Shown piece by piece: positions 38,701 through 46,239 of a DNA stretch of 48,536 nucleotides. The translations under genes were made by a program, and so were the position numbers. The stretch is from assembly GCA_946187325.1 (NCBI GenBank), contig CAMHQC010000014.1, forward strand, positions 1 to 48,536, read 5' to 3'. Numbering within the stretch: position 1 is the stretch's first letter; each line of letters begins with the position of its first letter. Source of the stretch: an uncultured Clostridia bacterium (GTDB taxonomy: Bacteria; Bacillota; Clostridia; Oscillospirales; Acutalibacteraceae). The notes beneath the pieces are model-generated. The model was not told the DNA's origin, ran no database searches, and saw nothing but the letters and a program-made list of their open reading frames with translations.

Positions 38701-39780
38701 AACACCCTCTCGCTTATTGAGAGCGGAAAGATTCAGTACGTTATCTCGACCTCGGCTAAGGGCAGAATCCCGAGCCGCGACTCAGTTAAAATAAGACGTA
38801 AAACTGTCGAGAGAAATATACCCTGCCTTACCTCGCTCGACACGGCTAACGCCCTCGCGGACTGTTTAAGAAGCCGTTATTCCCAGGTAAGTACAGAGCT
38901 TGTCGATATTAACAATATGCGTTCCGAAAAAATGCAGCTTAAATTTACCAAGATGCAGGGCGCGGGTAATGACTATATCTATTGCAGTACGTTCGATCAG
39001 GAAATCAACAACCCCGAAGCGCTTTCGGTCAGACTTTCCGACCGCCACTTCGGTATCGGCGGCGACGGTATTATCTTAGTTTGTCCGTCAGATGTTGCCG
39101 ACGCTAAAATGCGTATGTTTAACCTCGACGGAAGCGAGGGTAAAATGTGCGGTAACGGTATCCGTTGCGTAGGTAAGTACCTGTTCGACCACAAAATGAT
39201 TGATATTAAAGAAAAAGACGAGATTACCATCGAGACTTTAAGCGGTATCAAGAACCTAAAGGCGTTTACTCAGGACGGCGAGGTTACTACGCTCCGAGTT
39301 GATATGGGTAAAGCCGAGCTTGATCCTAAGAATATCCCTGTTAAATTCGACAGGGACAAGATGATCAGCGAGCGCGTTACTATCGGCGGTAAGGATTACG
39401 ACGTGACCTGCGTGTCTATGGGTAATCCGCACTGCGTGGTATTTGTCGATAATGTAGACGGCTTCGACCTCGAGCATATCGGCCCGCAGTTTGAGAACGA
39501 CCCGATGTTCCCCGAGCGCGTCAACGCCGAGTTCGTTAAGGTGCTCAACGACCATACTATTAAAATGAGAGTATGGGAGAGAGGTTCGGGCGAGACCTGG
39601 GCTTGCGGTACGGGAGCCTGCGCCGTAGCGGTTGCCGCTTGTGAGAACGGCTACTGCAAGAAGGGCGAGGATATTACCGTTAAGCTTAAAGGCGGCGATC
39701 TTATTATCAACTATACCGACGACACCGTTTATATGACGGGTGAAGCCACAAGAGTATTCGACGGAGTTATTGAAATATAA
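35728..39780 (+). CDS. carB-dapF: Carbamoyl-phosphate synthase large subunit fused to diaminopimelate epimerase
   Basis: 1350 residues. Residues 1 to ~1060 are a complete CarB: two ATP-grasp halves (VMVIGSGPIVIGQAAEFDY at the N-terminus; VIVFGSGPIRIGQGIEFDY near 550) and a C-terminal MGS-like allosteric domain ending near LRSRYSQ. After a ~10-residue linker, residues 1069-1350 are a full-length DapF beginning MQLKFTKMQGAGNDY, with both catalytic cysteines (C1141 in KMCGNGIRC, the 73rd residue of the DapF part; C1293 in ACGTGACA). No stop or ribosome site separates the halves. CarB makes carbamoyl phosphate for arginine and pyrimidines; DapF epimerises LL- to meso-diaminopimelate for peptidoglycan and lysine. 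The downstream dapL supplies LL-diaminopimelate. A frameshift artefact is unlikely, since both frames are intact and no base change is needed. Confidence 0.93.
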   Translation: MPLKPDIKRVMVIGSGPIVIGQAAEFDYAGTQACRALKEEGLEVILVNSNPATIMTDNAMADKVYIEPLTLEIVKRIIIKERPDSLLSTLGGQTGLTLSMQLAKEGFLDKYGVKLLGAVPETIDKAEDRQMFKDTMLEINQPVIPSTVVTDVEAAVAFADEIGYPVIVRPAFTLGGTGGGIVDNEEELREIASNGLELSPITQCLIEKCISGWKEIEFEVMRDSLGNVITVCSMENFDPVGVHTGDSIVIAPAVTLADKEYQMLRSAALDIISALKVEGGCNCQFALNPETFEYAVIEVNPRVSRSSALASKATGYPIAKVAAKIAIGYTLNEIKNAVTGSTYACFEPALDYVVVKLPKWPFDKFVYAKRSLGTQMKATGEVMAIAPTFEQAIMKAVRGAEISHDTLDDEMFEEMSDASILDRLSVCDDLRLFCVYEALKRGISVDKIHEITLIDEWFLEKLINIIKVGEKLKGGELTEDLYKLAKETGFLDSTIEKLSSEKIGKPLMPVYKMVDTCAAEFNAETPYFYSTFDEENEAEEFIKEKNSDKKTVIVFGSGPIRIGQGIEFDYASVHCVWALKKAGYEVVIVNNNPETVSTDFDTADRLYFEPLTDEDVMGIIATENPFGVVVAFGGQTAIKLTKFLDEQGVNILGTSYDAIDMAEDRERFEALLEQHNIARAKGVTVMTLEEALQAADKIGYPVLLRPSYVLGGQNMIIAFNEADVKEYMGIILAQEIENPILIDKYLMGTELEVDAICDGEDILIPGIMEHVERSGVHSGDSIAVYPAWNVTDDMVDIIIEATRNLALSLKTKGLVNIQYIVYNGQLNVIEVNPRSSRTIPYISKVTGVPMVDLATKAMLGEKLKDMGFGTGLYKKSPYYAVKVPVFSFEKLINVDNHLGPEMKSTGEVLGVAGTLEEALYKGLIGAGYKMKRGGGVLVTVRDSDKAEIGDIVKKYADMGFGIYATEGTADVLKSYNIDAAIVKKIHESEHNNTLSLIESGKIQYVISTSAKGRIPSRDSVKIRRKTVERNIPCLTSLDTANALADCLRSRYSQVSTELVDINNMRSEKMQLKFTKMQGAGNDYIYCSTFDQEINNPEALSVRLSDRHFGIGGDGIILVCPSDVADAKMRMFNLDGSEGKMCGNGIRCVGKYLFDHKMIDIKEKDEITIETLSGIKNLKAFTQDGEVTTLRVDMGKAELDPKNIPVKFDRDKMISERVTIGGKDYDVTCVSMGNPHCVVFVDNVDGFDLEHIGPQFENDPMFPERVNAEFVKVLNDHTIKMRVWERGSGETWACGTGACAVAVAACENGYCKKGEDITVKLKGGDLIINYTDDTVYMTGEATRVFDGVIEI

Positions 39781-39896
39781 ATTCCGAGGAATTTATATTT
39801 CAATTGACAATTGAGAATGTCGGCCGAGTAGATAAAATCGTTCTATACGAGAACTTCTATTCCCGACAGGATAATTAAGCATCTATATTTATTATT

Positions 39897-39928
39897 AAAG
39901 CGGTCAGGTGAGAATCTGACCGCTTTTC
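39897..39928 (+). terminator. Terminator of the carA-carB/dapF operon
   Basis: AAAGCGGTCAG / CTGACCGCTTTT form an 11-bp stem with an 8-base loop, followed by T-rich sequence. The 39781-39896 stretch has no gene. Confidence 0.9.
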
Positions 39929-40021
39929 TTCATAAATTTGAATTTTATTCTTTAAATAAATTCAAAAACAAGAGATATTTCAAATAAAATTGTGAATAAT
40001 TGAATTATTATATCTTAAAGC

Positions 40022-40050
40022 TTGCATTATCGCCTTTTCTGTGGTATCAT
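40022..40050 (+). promoter_or_regulatory. Promoter of dapL
   Basis: TTGCAT (40022-40027), 17 bases, TATCAT (40045-40050); transcription would begin ~40057, just before the structured leader. Confidence 0.6.
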
Positions 40051-40067
40051 ACTAAAGTGATTGAGGT

Positions 40068-40233
40068 GATAGTGTGAAAGTTCACACTATCTTGAATTGA
40101 TATTGCCTGCTCAGTTGCGCACTACGTGCGCACGAGCAATGGCTTAATTGCCATTTACGCCTTATCCGCTCACGGTAACAGCGTAAGGTAAACTTTAATA
40201 ACTATTTGTGAGCGGAAAGGCTATGGCAATTCT
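40068..40233 (+). ncRNA. Structured leader RNA, copy 1, upstream of dapL
   Basis: Three helices. H1: GATAGTGTGAA/TTCACACTATC (40068-40091). H2: TGCGCAC-TAC-GTGCGCA inside TGCTC/GAGCA and GCC/GGC (40105-40143). H3: AATTGCCAT (40146-40154) pairs with ATGGCAATT (40223-40231), and inside it GCCTTATCCGCTCAC pairs with GTGAGCGGAAAGGC, enclosing a 34-base loop with GCGTAAGG. The ribosome site GGAAAGG lies in H3, so it is hidden when H3 forms. GCGTAAGG could pair instead with the left arm (TTTACGC or GCCTTA), freeing it. A second copy at 41601-41766 has compensating changes. A mobile hairpin repeat is the main alternative. Confidence 0.75.
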
Positions 40234-41418
40234 ATGAAGATAAATAAGAACTTTGACAACCTTGTGCCGAATTATCTTTTCGCCGAGGTTGCCAAGAGAA
40301 CTAACGAGTATATTAAAAACAACCCCGATAAAAAGGTAATTAAGCTCGGTATCGGCGACGTTACCCTGCCGTTAGCGCCTGTTGTTGTCGAGGCTATGAA
40401 AAAGGGTGCCGAAGAACTCGGCAAAAAGGAGACCTTTAAGGGCTATCCCGACTACGAGGGCTACGAGTTCGCGCGTAAGGCTGTATCCGATTATTATAAG
40501 AGCTTCGGCGTTAACGTAAACGCCGACGAGATTTTTATCTCCGACGGAGCTAAGTCCGACTGCGGCAACATCGGCGATATTTTCTCGGCGGACAATACCG
40601 TTATGGTGACCGATCCCGTATATCCCGTATATGTCGACAGCAACATTATGGCGGGCAGAAAGATTGTCTACGCCTCCTCTAACGAGGAAAACGACTTCGC
40701 CGCTATGCCTCCCGAGGATGTTAACGCTGACATTATCTACCTCTGCTCCCCGAATAACCCGACAGGCTCAGCCTATAATTACGACCAACTCAAGGCTTGG
40801 GTTGATTTTGCTAATGCCAATGACGCGGTTATTCTGTACGACGCGGCTTACGAGGCGTTTATCACCGAGGATATTCCGCGCTCGATTTACGCTGTCGAGG
40901 GCGCCGACACCTGCGCTATCGAGATGTGCTCGCTTTCTAAGACGGCGGGCTTTACGGGTACCCGCTGCGGCTATACCGTAGTTCCGAAAAAGCTCGAGCG
41001 CGACGGCCATAATATCTACAACCTCTGGTACCGCCGCCAGGCTACAAAGTTCAACGGTGTTTCGTGGCCTGTACAGTGCGCCGCGGCGGCTGTATTCAGC
41101 GAAGAAGGACAGAAACAGATTAAAGAAAATCTCGAGTATTATAAGGAAAACGCGCGTATAATTTCCTCGGCTATGGACGAGCTCGGAATTTACTACACAG
41201 GCGGTAAAAACTCTCCGTATATCTGGCTTAAATGTCCGAACGGTATGGGAAGCTGGGAGTTTTTCGACTATCTTCTCGAGAACGCCGGCGTCGTAGGTAC
41301 ACCCGGCGAGGGTTTTGGTGATAACGGCGCGGGCTATTTCAGGCTCACCTCTTTCGGTGACAGGGATAATACCATCGAAGCCGTAGAGAGAATTAAAAAA
41401 GTTATCAAAAATATGTGA
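40234..41418 (+). CDS. dapL: LL-diaminopimelate aminotransferase
   Basis: 394 residues, a fold-type I PLP enzyme making LL-diaminopimelate directly from tetrahydrodipicolinate. It opens MKINKNFDNLVPNYLFAEV as DapL does, followed by IKLGIGDVTLPL, the FKGYPDYEGYEFARK loop, CSPNNPTGSAYN and the PLP lysine K236 in SLSKTAGFTG. It lies downstream of the carB-dapF fusion gene, which encodes the next enzyme. Its promoter is separate and its start lies at the foot of the leader helix. A small reading frame (ATG-GCA-ATT-CTA-TGA, 40223-40237) overlaps the start codon, which may couple translation. Confidence 0.95.
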   Translation: MKINKNFDNLVPNYLFAEVAKRTNEYIKNNPDKKVIKLGIGDVTLPLAPVVVEAMKKGAEELGKKETFKGYPDYEGYEFARKAVSDYYKSFGVNVNADEIFISDGAKSDCGNIGDIFSADNTVMVTDPVYPVYVDSNIMAGRKIVYASSNEENDFAAMPPEDVNADIIYLCSPNNPTGSAYNYDQLKAWVDFANANDAVILYDAAYEAFITEDIPRSIYAVEGADTCAIEMCSLSKTAGFTGTRCGYTVVPKKLERDGHNIYNLWYRRQATKFNGVSWPVQCAAAAVFSEEGQKQIKENLEYYKENARIISSAMDELGIYYTGGKNSPYIWLKCPNGMGSWEFFDYLLENAGVVGTPGEGFGDNGAGYFRLTSFGDRDNTIEAVERIKKVIKNM

Positions 41419-41437
41419 TAGATTGCAGTTAATAAGT

Positions 41438-41466
41438 AACGCCCGACGAAACCGTCGGGCGTTTTG
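41438..41466 (+). terminator. Terminator of dapL
   Basis: AACGCCCGACG-AAAC-CGTCGGGCGTT (41438-41463) followed by TTTG. Confidence 0.9.
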
Positions 41467-41539
41467 TGATAAAAAGTCCAATTCCGCGGACTATATGTAA
41501 AAGATAACCGGGAATTGTAAAAATAACATTAATTAGTAT

Positions 41540-41568
41540 TTGTAATTATTTACCGAATATGTTATAAT
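41540..41568 (+). promoter_or_regulatory. Promoter of the CotH-dockerin gene
   Basis: TTGTAA (41540-41545), 17 bases, TATAAT (41563-41568); transcription would start ~41575, just ahead of leader copy 2. Confidence 0.7.
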
Positions 41569-41600
41569 ATGTCACGTATGATATTTGATATATATAGGAG

Positions 41601-41766
41601 TTAGTGTGAAAGTTCACACTAATCCAAATTAAAATCGCCCGCTCAGTTGCGCACTGTGTGCGCGCGAGCGATGGCTGAATTGCCATTTACGCCTTATCCG
41701 CCCACGGTAAAAGCGTAAGGTTAACTTTAATATCTATTTGTGGGCGGAAAGGCTATGGCAATTATT
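41601..41766 (+). ncRNA. Structured leader RNA, copy 2, upstream of the CotH-dockerin gene
   Basis: Same architecture as copy 1 (40068-40233). Paired changes relative to it: H1 end pair A-T becomes T-A (TTAGTGTGAA/TTCACACTAA, 41601-41622); H2 outer pair T-A becomes C-G (CGCTC/GAGCG, 41640-41670); H3 pair T-A becomes C-G (CCGCCCAC 41698-41705 / GTGGGCGG 41740-41747). The foot AATTGCCAT/ATGGCAATT (41678-41686/41755-41763) and the loop core GGTAAAAGCGTAAGG are kept. The ribosome site GGAAAGG again lies in H3. Confidence 0.75.
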
Positions 41767-44484
41767 ATGAAAAGAATTGTATCGTTTTCGTTGATAATAT
41801 TGTTATTGATAACCGCAGTTGTTTTGCCTTTATCAGTTAATGCCGTTAATGATGAAGGCGTTGAGTTGTCAATTGAATGGGAACAGAATCGGTATAACGC
41901 TAATACAGGTCTTAAAGAAAACGACCCGTATGCTCGTACTATACGTTCTTCTGATTATATTGATGTAAGTTCCTTTAAGAAACTTGATATTGACTATACA
42001 GGAATATATTCTTGGAATGTGTGTTTTTATAATAAAGACAAAGCCTTTTTGAGTTCTTCTAACGAACAGTACAGTTACGCTGATGCCCCCGCGACTATTG
42101 ACATTGTTGAAAATGCTGTATACATTACCGTTTCTATCTATAAGGAAAGTATATCCTTATCTGACGCTAAGAATATAAAAATTAAAGGCATAGCGCCTGA
42201 TGAAACTGAACCAACAGTAAACGCTTCTGTTACTATTGATAAAACATATTTAAAAGCGGGAGATACTCTTAAAGTCGATAATCCCGATAATTGTGAATTA
42301 AAATACTTTGTCGGTGATGATGAAGTTGAAGAAGAGGTTTTAACTTTAAAGACAGATTATTATGAAAAGTGGATTACCGTTAAGGGATATTTGAATGGCA
42401 AAAAGGTTGCCGAGGACAAAGTTTATTTTAGTAAACTTCCTATTATATATATCAATACCGAAGATGGTAAATCTATAACCTCTAAGACCGATTATAAAAA
42501 AGCTGATATGAGTATTCAGGATAACGATGCCGTTAAAAAGCCTGTTTATTCGGGCTCTATTGATATAAGAGGCAGAGGCAATACCTCTTGGTCTATAAAT
42601 CCTAAAAAACCGTATAAGATTAAATTAGACAAGAAAACAGACCTGTTTGGTATGGGTAAGAATAAACATTGGGTTCTTCTCGCCTGTTATCTTGATAACA
42701 GCTATATGAGAAATATGAACGCGACACGTCTTTCGCATCAACTCAATATGGATACAATGGATTCCGTATGGACCGAATTAATTTTAAACGGTAAATATGT
42801 CGGTGTTTATCAATTAAGCGAACAGGTGAAAATCGGCAAAACCCGTATTGATATCTTTGATTGGGAAGAAGAAGCTGAAAGCGTGGCTTCCGCGGTTTGT
42901 AAGGCAGAAGCCGCTAACGGAGTAAATCTTTCCGAGGATGATTTGGGAACTTATTTAATTGAAAATCTTGATTGGATAACCACAGGTTCCTTTACTTTCA
43001 ACGATAAGACATATAATGTCGCTGATTATTATAAAGCTCAGTCAGATACATCAGGCGGATACTTATTTGAAATGTCTCACGAGTATGATGAAGTATCAAA
43101 ATTCACTACTGATGGCGGATTGAAAGTAATGCTTAAATCTCCTGAGTTCTTATCATCTAATGCTAATTTAACAGATTACGTTAAATCATATTGGCAGAAT
43201 TTTGAAAACGCATATAAATCCGAAAACGGATACACAGATATCGATGGTAAAAAAACTCATTATACCGAACTCGCTGATATTGATTCTATGGTCAGCTTTT
43301 GGCTTGTAAATGAAATTTTGGGCAATAATGATGCCGCTTACAAAAGCCGATTTGCTTATAAGCCGATAGGGGGAAAGCTTAAATTCGGTCCCACTTGGGA
43401 TTTCGATTATGGTTGCGCTTCCTGTCCTGTTGGAAATCAACCTTATAGTTGGAAAGTTTCAAAAGAAACGTCTACCGATAAAATGGGCGCCAACTTCTAT
43501 AAAGAATTTTTAGATGATCCGTTGTTTATCGCTAAAGCTACTGAAAAGTATTGGCAAGTAAGACCGTACTTACAATCGTTAATTGAAGAAGGCGGACAGA
43601 TTGATAAGGATATTGATTATCTAAAAGAAGCAGGCGTAGTTGATAACGAATTATGGGACAGACATGCTGTTTATCCAAATTCGGCGAGAAATTATGAGGA
43701 CGACGCTAATACATATAAAGACTATATGACAAAACGTATCGGTTGGCTCGATAAACAATTTGAAACCAATGATACATTAATCAACAGCACTCGTATCAGC
43801 GCAAGCGCTTACCCTTATACCAACTCAAAAGATGTTATCAATATTAAGTTGTTGAATGTTGAAGCTGACAATGCTGAACACGCTAAATCCGATGGTTTGT
43901 TAAGTTCAAATAATAACTTATCTTTAAGCGCTGATGTTTCCGATGAAAAAACTGTTGAACTTGAAGTATATGTCAATGGTAAATATGACGGCATTATTAA
44001 TCTTACGGACGGTAAAGCTTCTTTTGATATTTTAAAAGCCGGGCTTTCGGAAGACTACGGCGACGCTAATGTTATCTCGTTTATCGGCAAAGATACGGAC
44101 GGTAACTCAACCTACAAAACATTTAAAATCGTAAAAACATTTTATGAAGAACCTCAACCGACCACCGAAGCTCCGACAGAGACTTCTGCCGAAACTACTG
44201 CCGAGACAGTTACCGCTGAGACGGAGACAACCGCCGCTACCGAGTCTGCCGCTACAGCTCCAACCTACGAATTGGGCGACGTCAATAAAGACGGAATAGT
44301 AAATGTCAGAGACGCTACGGTTATTCAATACTACGCTGCTAAGTTGTATGAACTTGATGATGAGCAGCTAAAGCTCGGCGATGTTAATAATGATGGAGTC
44401 GTAAGTGTTAAAGACGCTACTTTGATACAAATGATTGCCGCTCGTATTGTGAGTTTGAATAGAGTTTATTCTGGTGAATTATAA
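41767..44484 (+). CDS. Secreted CotH-family protein with C-terminal dockerin
   Basis: 905 residues from ATG 41767; an in-frame ATG at 41755 lies inside the leader foot and would add MAII. The signal peptide ends near residue 24 (VNA). An N-terminal beta region (~30-200) leads to a CotH kinase-like domain (~220-620): RGRGNTSWSINPKKPYKIKL, GMGKNKHWVLLACYLDNS, GGYLFEMSHEYDE, FWLVNEILGNNDAAYKS and FGPTWDFDYGC. CotH of Bacillus spores is a protein kinase; here secretion suggests another target or a structural role. A beta module and a Thr/Glu linker (TTEAPTETSAETTAE) lead to a type I dockerin (two GDVNxDGxV loops, ~835-895). Codons are richer in A/T than in the neighbouring genes. Confidence 0.9.
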   Translation: MKRIVSFSLIILLLITAVVLPLSVNAVNDEGVELSIEWEQNRYNANTGLKENDPYARTIRSSDYIDVSSFKKLDIDYTGIYSWNVCFYNKDKAFLSSSNEQYSYADAPATIDIVENAVYITVSIYKESISLSDAKNIKIKGIAPDETEPTVNASVTIDKTYLKAGDTLKVDNPDNCELKYFVGDDEVEEEVLTLKTDYYEKWITVKGYLNGKKVAEDKVYFSKLPIIYINTEDGKSITSKTDYKKADMSIQDNDAVKKPVYSGSIDIRGRGNTSWSINPKKPYKIKLDKKTDLFGMGKNKHWVLLACYLDNSYMRNMNATRLSHQLNMDTMDSVWTELILNGKYVGVYQLSEQVKIGKTRIDIFDWEEEAESVASAVCKAEAANGVNLSEDDLGTYLIENLDWITTGSFTFNDKTYNVADYYKAQSDTSGGYLFEMSHEYDEVSKFTTDGGLKVMLKSPEFLSSNANLTDYVKSYWQNFENAYKSENGYTDIDGKKTHYTELADIDSMVSFWLVNEILGNNDAAYKSRFAYKPIGGKLKFGPTWDFDYGCASCPVGNQPYSWKVSKETSTDKMGANFYKEFLDDPLFIAKATEKYWQVRPYLQSLIEEGGQIDKDIDYLKEAGVVDNELWDRHAVYPNSARNYEDDANTYKDYMTKRIGWLDKQFETNDTLINSTRISASAYPYTNSKDVINIKLLNVEADNAEHAKSDGLLSSNNNLSLSADVSDEKTVELEVYVNGKYDGIINLTDGKASFDILKAGLSEDYGDANVISFIGKDTDGNSTYKTFKIVKTFYEEPQPTTEAPTETSAETTAETVTAETETTAATESAATAPTYELGDVNKDGIVNVRDATVIQYYAAKLYELDDEQLKLGDVNNDGVVSVKDATLIQMIAARIVSLNRVYSGEL

Positions 44485-44535
44485 AGAAATATATTAAGAA
44501 ATAGTTAATAACTATATTTACTCTATTAATAAAAA

Positions 44536-44575
44536 ACGGAACAGTTCGGTGTATCTGAACTGTTCCGTCTTTATT
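44536..44575. terminator. Bidirectional terminator
   Basis: ACGGAACAGTTC / GAACTGTTCCGT perfect 12-bp stem with a 9-base loop. T-rich on the plus side and a T-run on the minus side, serving the CotH gene and glyS. Confidence 0.92.
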
Positions 44576-44590
44576 ATAAAGTTTTGGATA

Positions 44591-45967
44591 TTAGAACTTA
44601 ACGAGTTCGGCGATATAATCGTGAAGCTTATCGATAGCGATTCTCTCCTGCTCCATAGTATCGCGGTTACGGATAGTAACGCAGTTGTCCTCTAAGCTGT
44701 CGAAGTCGTAGGTAACGCAAACCGGAGTTCCGATTTCATCCTGACGGCGGTAACGCTTACCGATAGAGCCCGAGTCGTCGTAATCAACCATAAAGTCTTT
44801 AGCGAGGCTGTCGAATACTTCGCTTGCCTTTTCGCCGAGCTTCTTCGAAAGCGGAAGCACAGCCGCCTTAAACGGAGCGAGTGCCGGGTGAAGTCTTAAT
44901 ACGGTTCTCTTGTCTTTCTCGTTAATTTCTTCCTCGTCGTAAGCCTCGGTCATAATCGCGAGGAAAAGTCTTTCTACGCCGAGCGAAGGCTCGATAACGT
45001 ACGGAATGTACTTCTCGTTAGTCTGCGGGTCGAAATACTCTAAGCTCTTACCGCTTGTGTTGATGTGCTGAGTGAGGTCGTAATCTGTTCTGTCAGCGAT
45101 ACCCCAAAGCTCGCCCCAGCCGAACGGGAAGAGGTACTCGAAGTCGGTGGTAGCCTTACTGTAGAAGCTGAGTTCCTCTTTGTCGTGGTCGCGCAGTCTT
45201 AAATTTTCTTCCTTGATATTCAGCGAGTAGAGCCAATCTCTGCAGAAGCTTCTCCAGTAATCGAACCACTCTAAATCTGTGCCGGGTTTACAGAAGAACT
45301 CGAGCTCCATCTGCTCAAACTCTCTTACGCGGAATATAAAGTTACCGGGTGTAATCTCGTTTCTGAAGCTTTTACCAATCTGAGCTACGCCGAAAGGTAC
45401 TTTTTTACGGCTTGTTCTCTGGATATTCGCGAAGTTTACGAAAATACCCTGAGCGGTTTCGGGACGAAGATAAAGCTCGTTTTTAGTGTCCTCGGTAACT
45501 CCCTGGAATGTCTTAAACATTAAGTTGAACTGGCGGATATCGGTAAAGTTCTTCTTACCGCAGTTCGGACACGGGATTTCCTTTTCCTTTATATAGTCCA
45601 TCATCTGCTCGTTGGTCCAGCCCGCGACATTAGTGCCGTCGAAATCTTCAATAAGATTGTCGGCTCTGTGTCTTGTTTTACACTCGCGGCAGTCCATAAG
45701 CGGATCGGAGAAGCCGCCGAGATGTCCCGAAGCGATCCAGGTCTGCGGGTTCATAAGAATCGCGGAGTCAAGACCTACGTTGAGCTTGTTCTCCTGAACG
45801 AACTTTTTAAGCCATGCCTTTTTGATATTGTTTTTAAGCTCTACTCCGAGCGGGCCGTAGTCCCATGTATTAGCGAGTCCGCCGTAAATCTCCGAACCGG
45901 GATATACGAAACCTCTGCCCTTACAAAGCGATACAATGCTTTCCATATTCTTCTTGTTATTATCCAA
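44591..45967 (-). CDS. glyS: Glycyl-tRNA synthetase (dimeric, class II)
   Basis: 458 residues of the alpha2-type GlyRS, which charges tRNA-Gly. Motifs: [20 protein letters not shown] at the start, a Cys pair ([19 protein letters not shown]) for zinc, class II motif 2 region [20 protein letters not shown], and motif 3 region EPSLGVERL. The C-terminal anticodon-binding domain includes [20 protein letters not shown] choose TTG 45967, since CGAGGG is placed six bases upstream; ATG 45943 or 45985 are alternatives. The leader from the promoter (-35 TTGACA 46031-46036, -10 TACTAT 46008-46013) is only ~35 bases, so there is no T-box. Confidence 0.95.
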   Translation of the reverse strand: MDNNKKNMESIVSLCKGRGFVYPGSEIYGGLANTWDYGPLGVELKNNIKKAWLKKFVQENKLNVGLDSAILMNPQTWIASGHLGGFSDPLMDCRECKTRHRADNLIEDFDGTNVAGWTNEQMMDYIKEKEIPCPNCGKKNFTDIRQFNLMFKTFQGVTEDTKNELYLRPETAQGIFVNFANIQRTSRKKVPFGVAQIGKSFRNEITPGNFIFRVREFEQMELEFFCKPGTDLEWFDYWRSFCRDWLYSLNIKEENLRLRDHDKEELSFYSKATTDFEYLFPFGWGELWGIADRTDYDLTQHINTSGKSLEYFDPQTNEKYIPYVIEPSLGVERLFLAIMTEAYDEEEINEKDKRTVLRLHPALAPFKAAVLPLSKKLGEKASEVFDSLAKDFMVDYDDSGSIGKRYRRQDEIGTPVCVTYDFDSLEDNCVTIRNRDTMEQERIAIDKLHDYIAELVKF

Positions 45968-46154
45968 AGTAAACCCTCGTTTCATATAGATTTTACATAC
46001 AATTAATATAGTAATAAAAAAGAGGTCTGTTGTCAAGTAAAGAATCGAGTTTGGATAGGTAAATTTGTCAATAGCACAGTTGCATAAATTTTACCTTTAA
46101 ACTTTGTATAAGATTATAAAAATATGGAAATTATAAAATTTTTATGAAAATTGC

Positions 46155-46183
46155 TTGAAAATATTACGGTAATCATATATAAT
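46155..46183 (+). promoter_or_regulatory. Promoter of the secreted protein at 46240
   Basis: TTGAAA (46155-46160), 17 bases, TATAAT (46178-46183). Confidence 0.7.
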
Positions 46184-46239
46184 ATGTATAAGCTTAAATC
46201 CGCTATTGCGGAGAAATTTCATTTAGGAGGTTTAAATTA

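Noticed and set aside
35728..39780. Frameshift or assembly artefact as the cause of the CarB-DapF fusion
   Set aside because: Both domains are full length in one uninterrupted frame and there is no ribosome site for a separate dapF; a deliberate check by sequencing is still listed.
40768..41481. 237-codon minus-strand frame opposite dapL
   Set aside because: Shadow of dapL that also crosses its terminator; no ribosome site or domain.
45968..46030. T-box leader expected before a glycyl-tRNA synthetase gene
   Set aside because: The promoter lies only ~40 bases from the start, leaving no room for a T-box.
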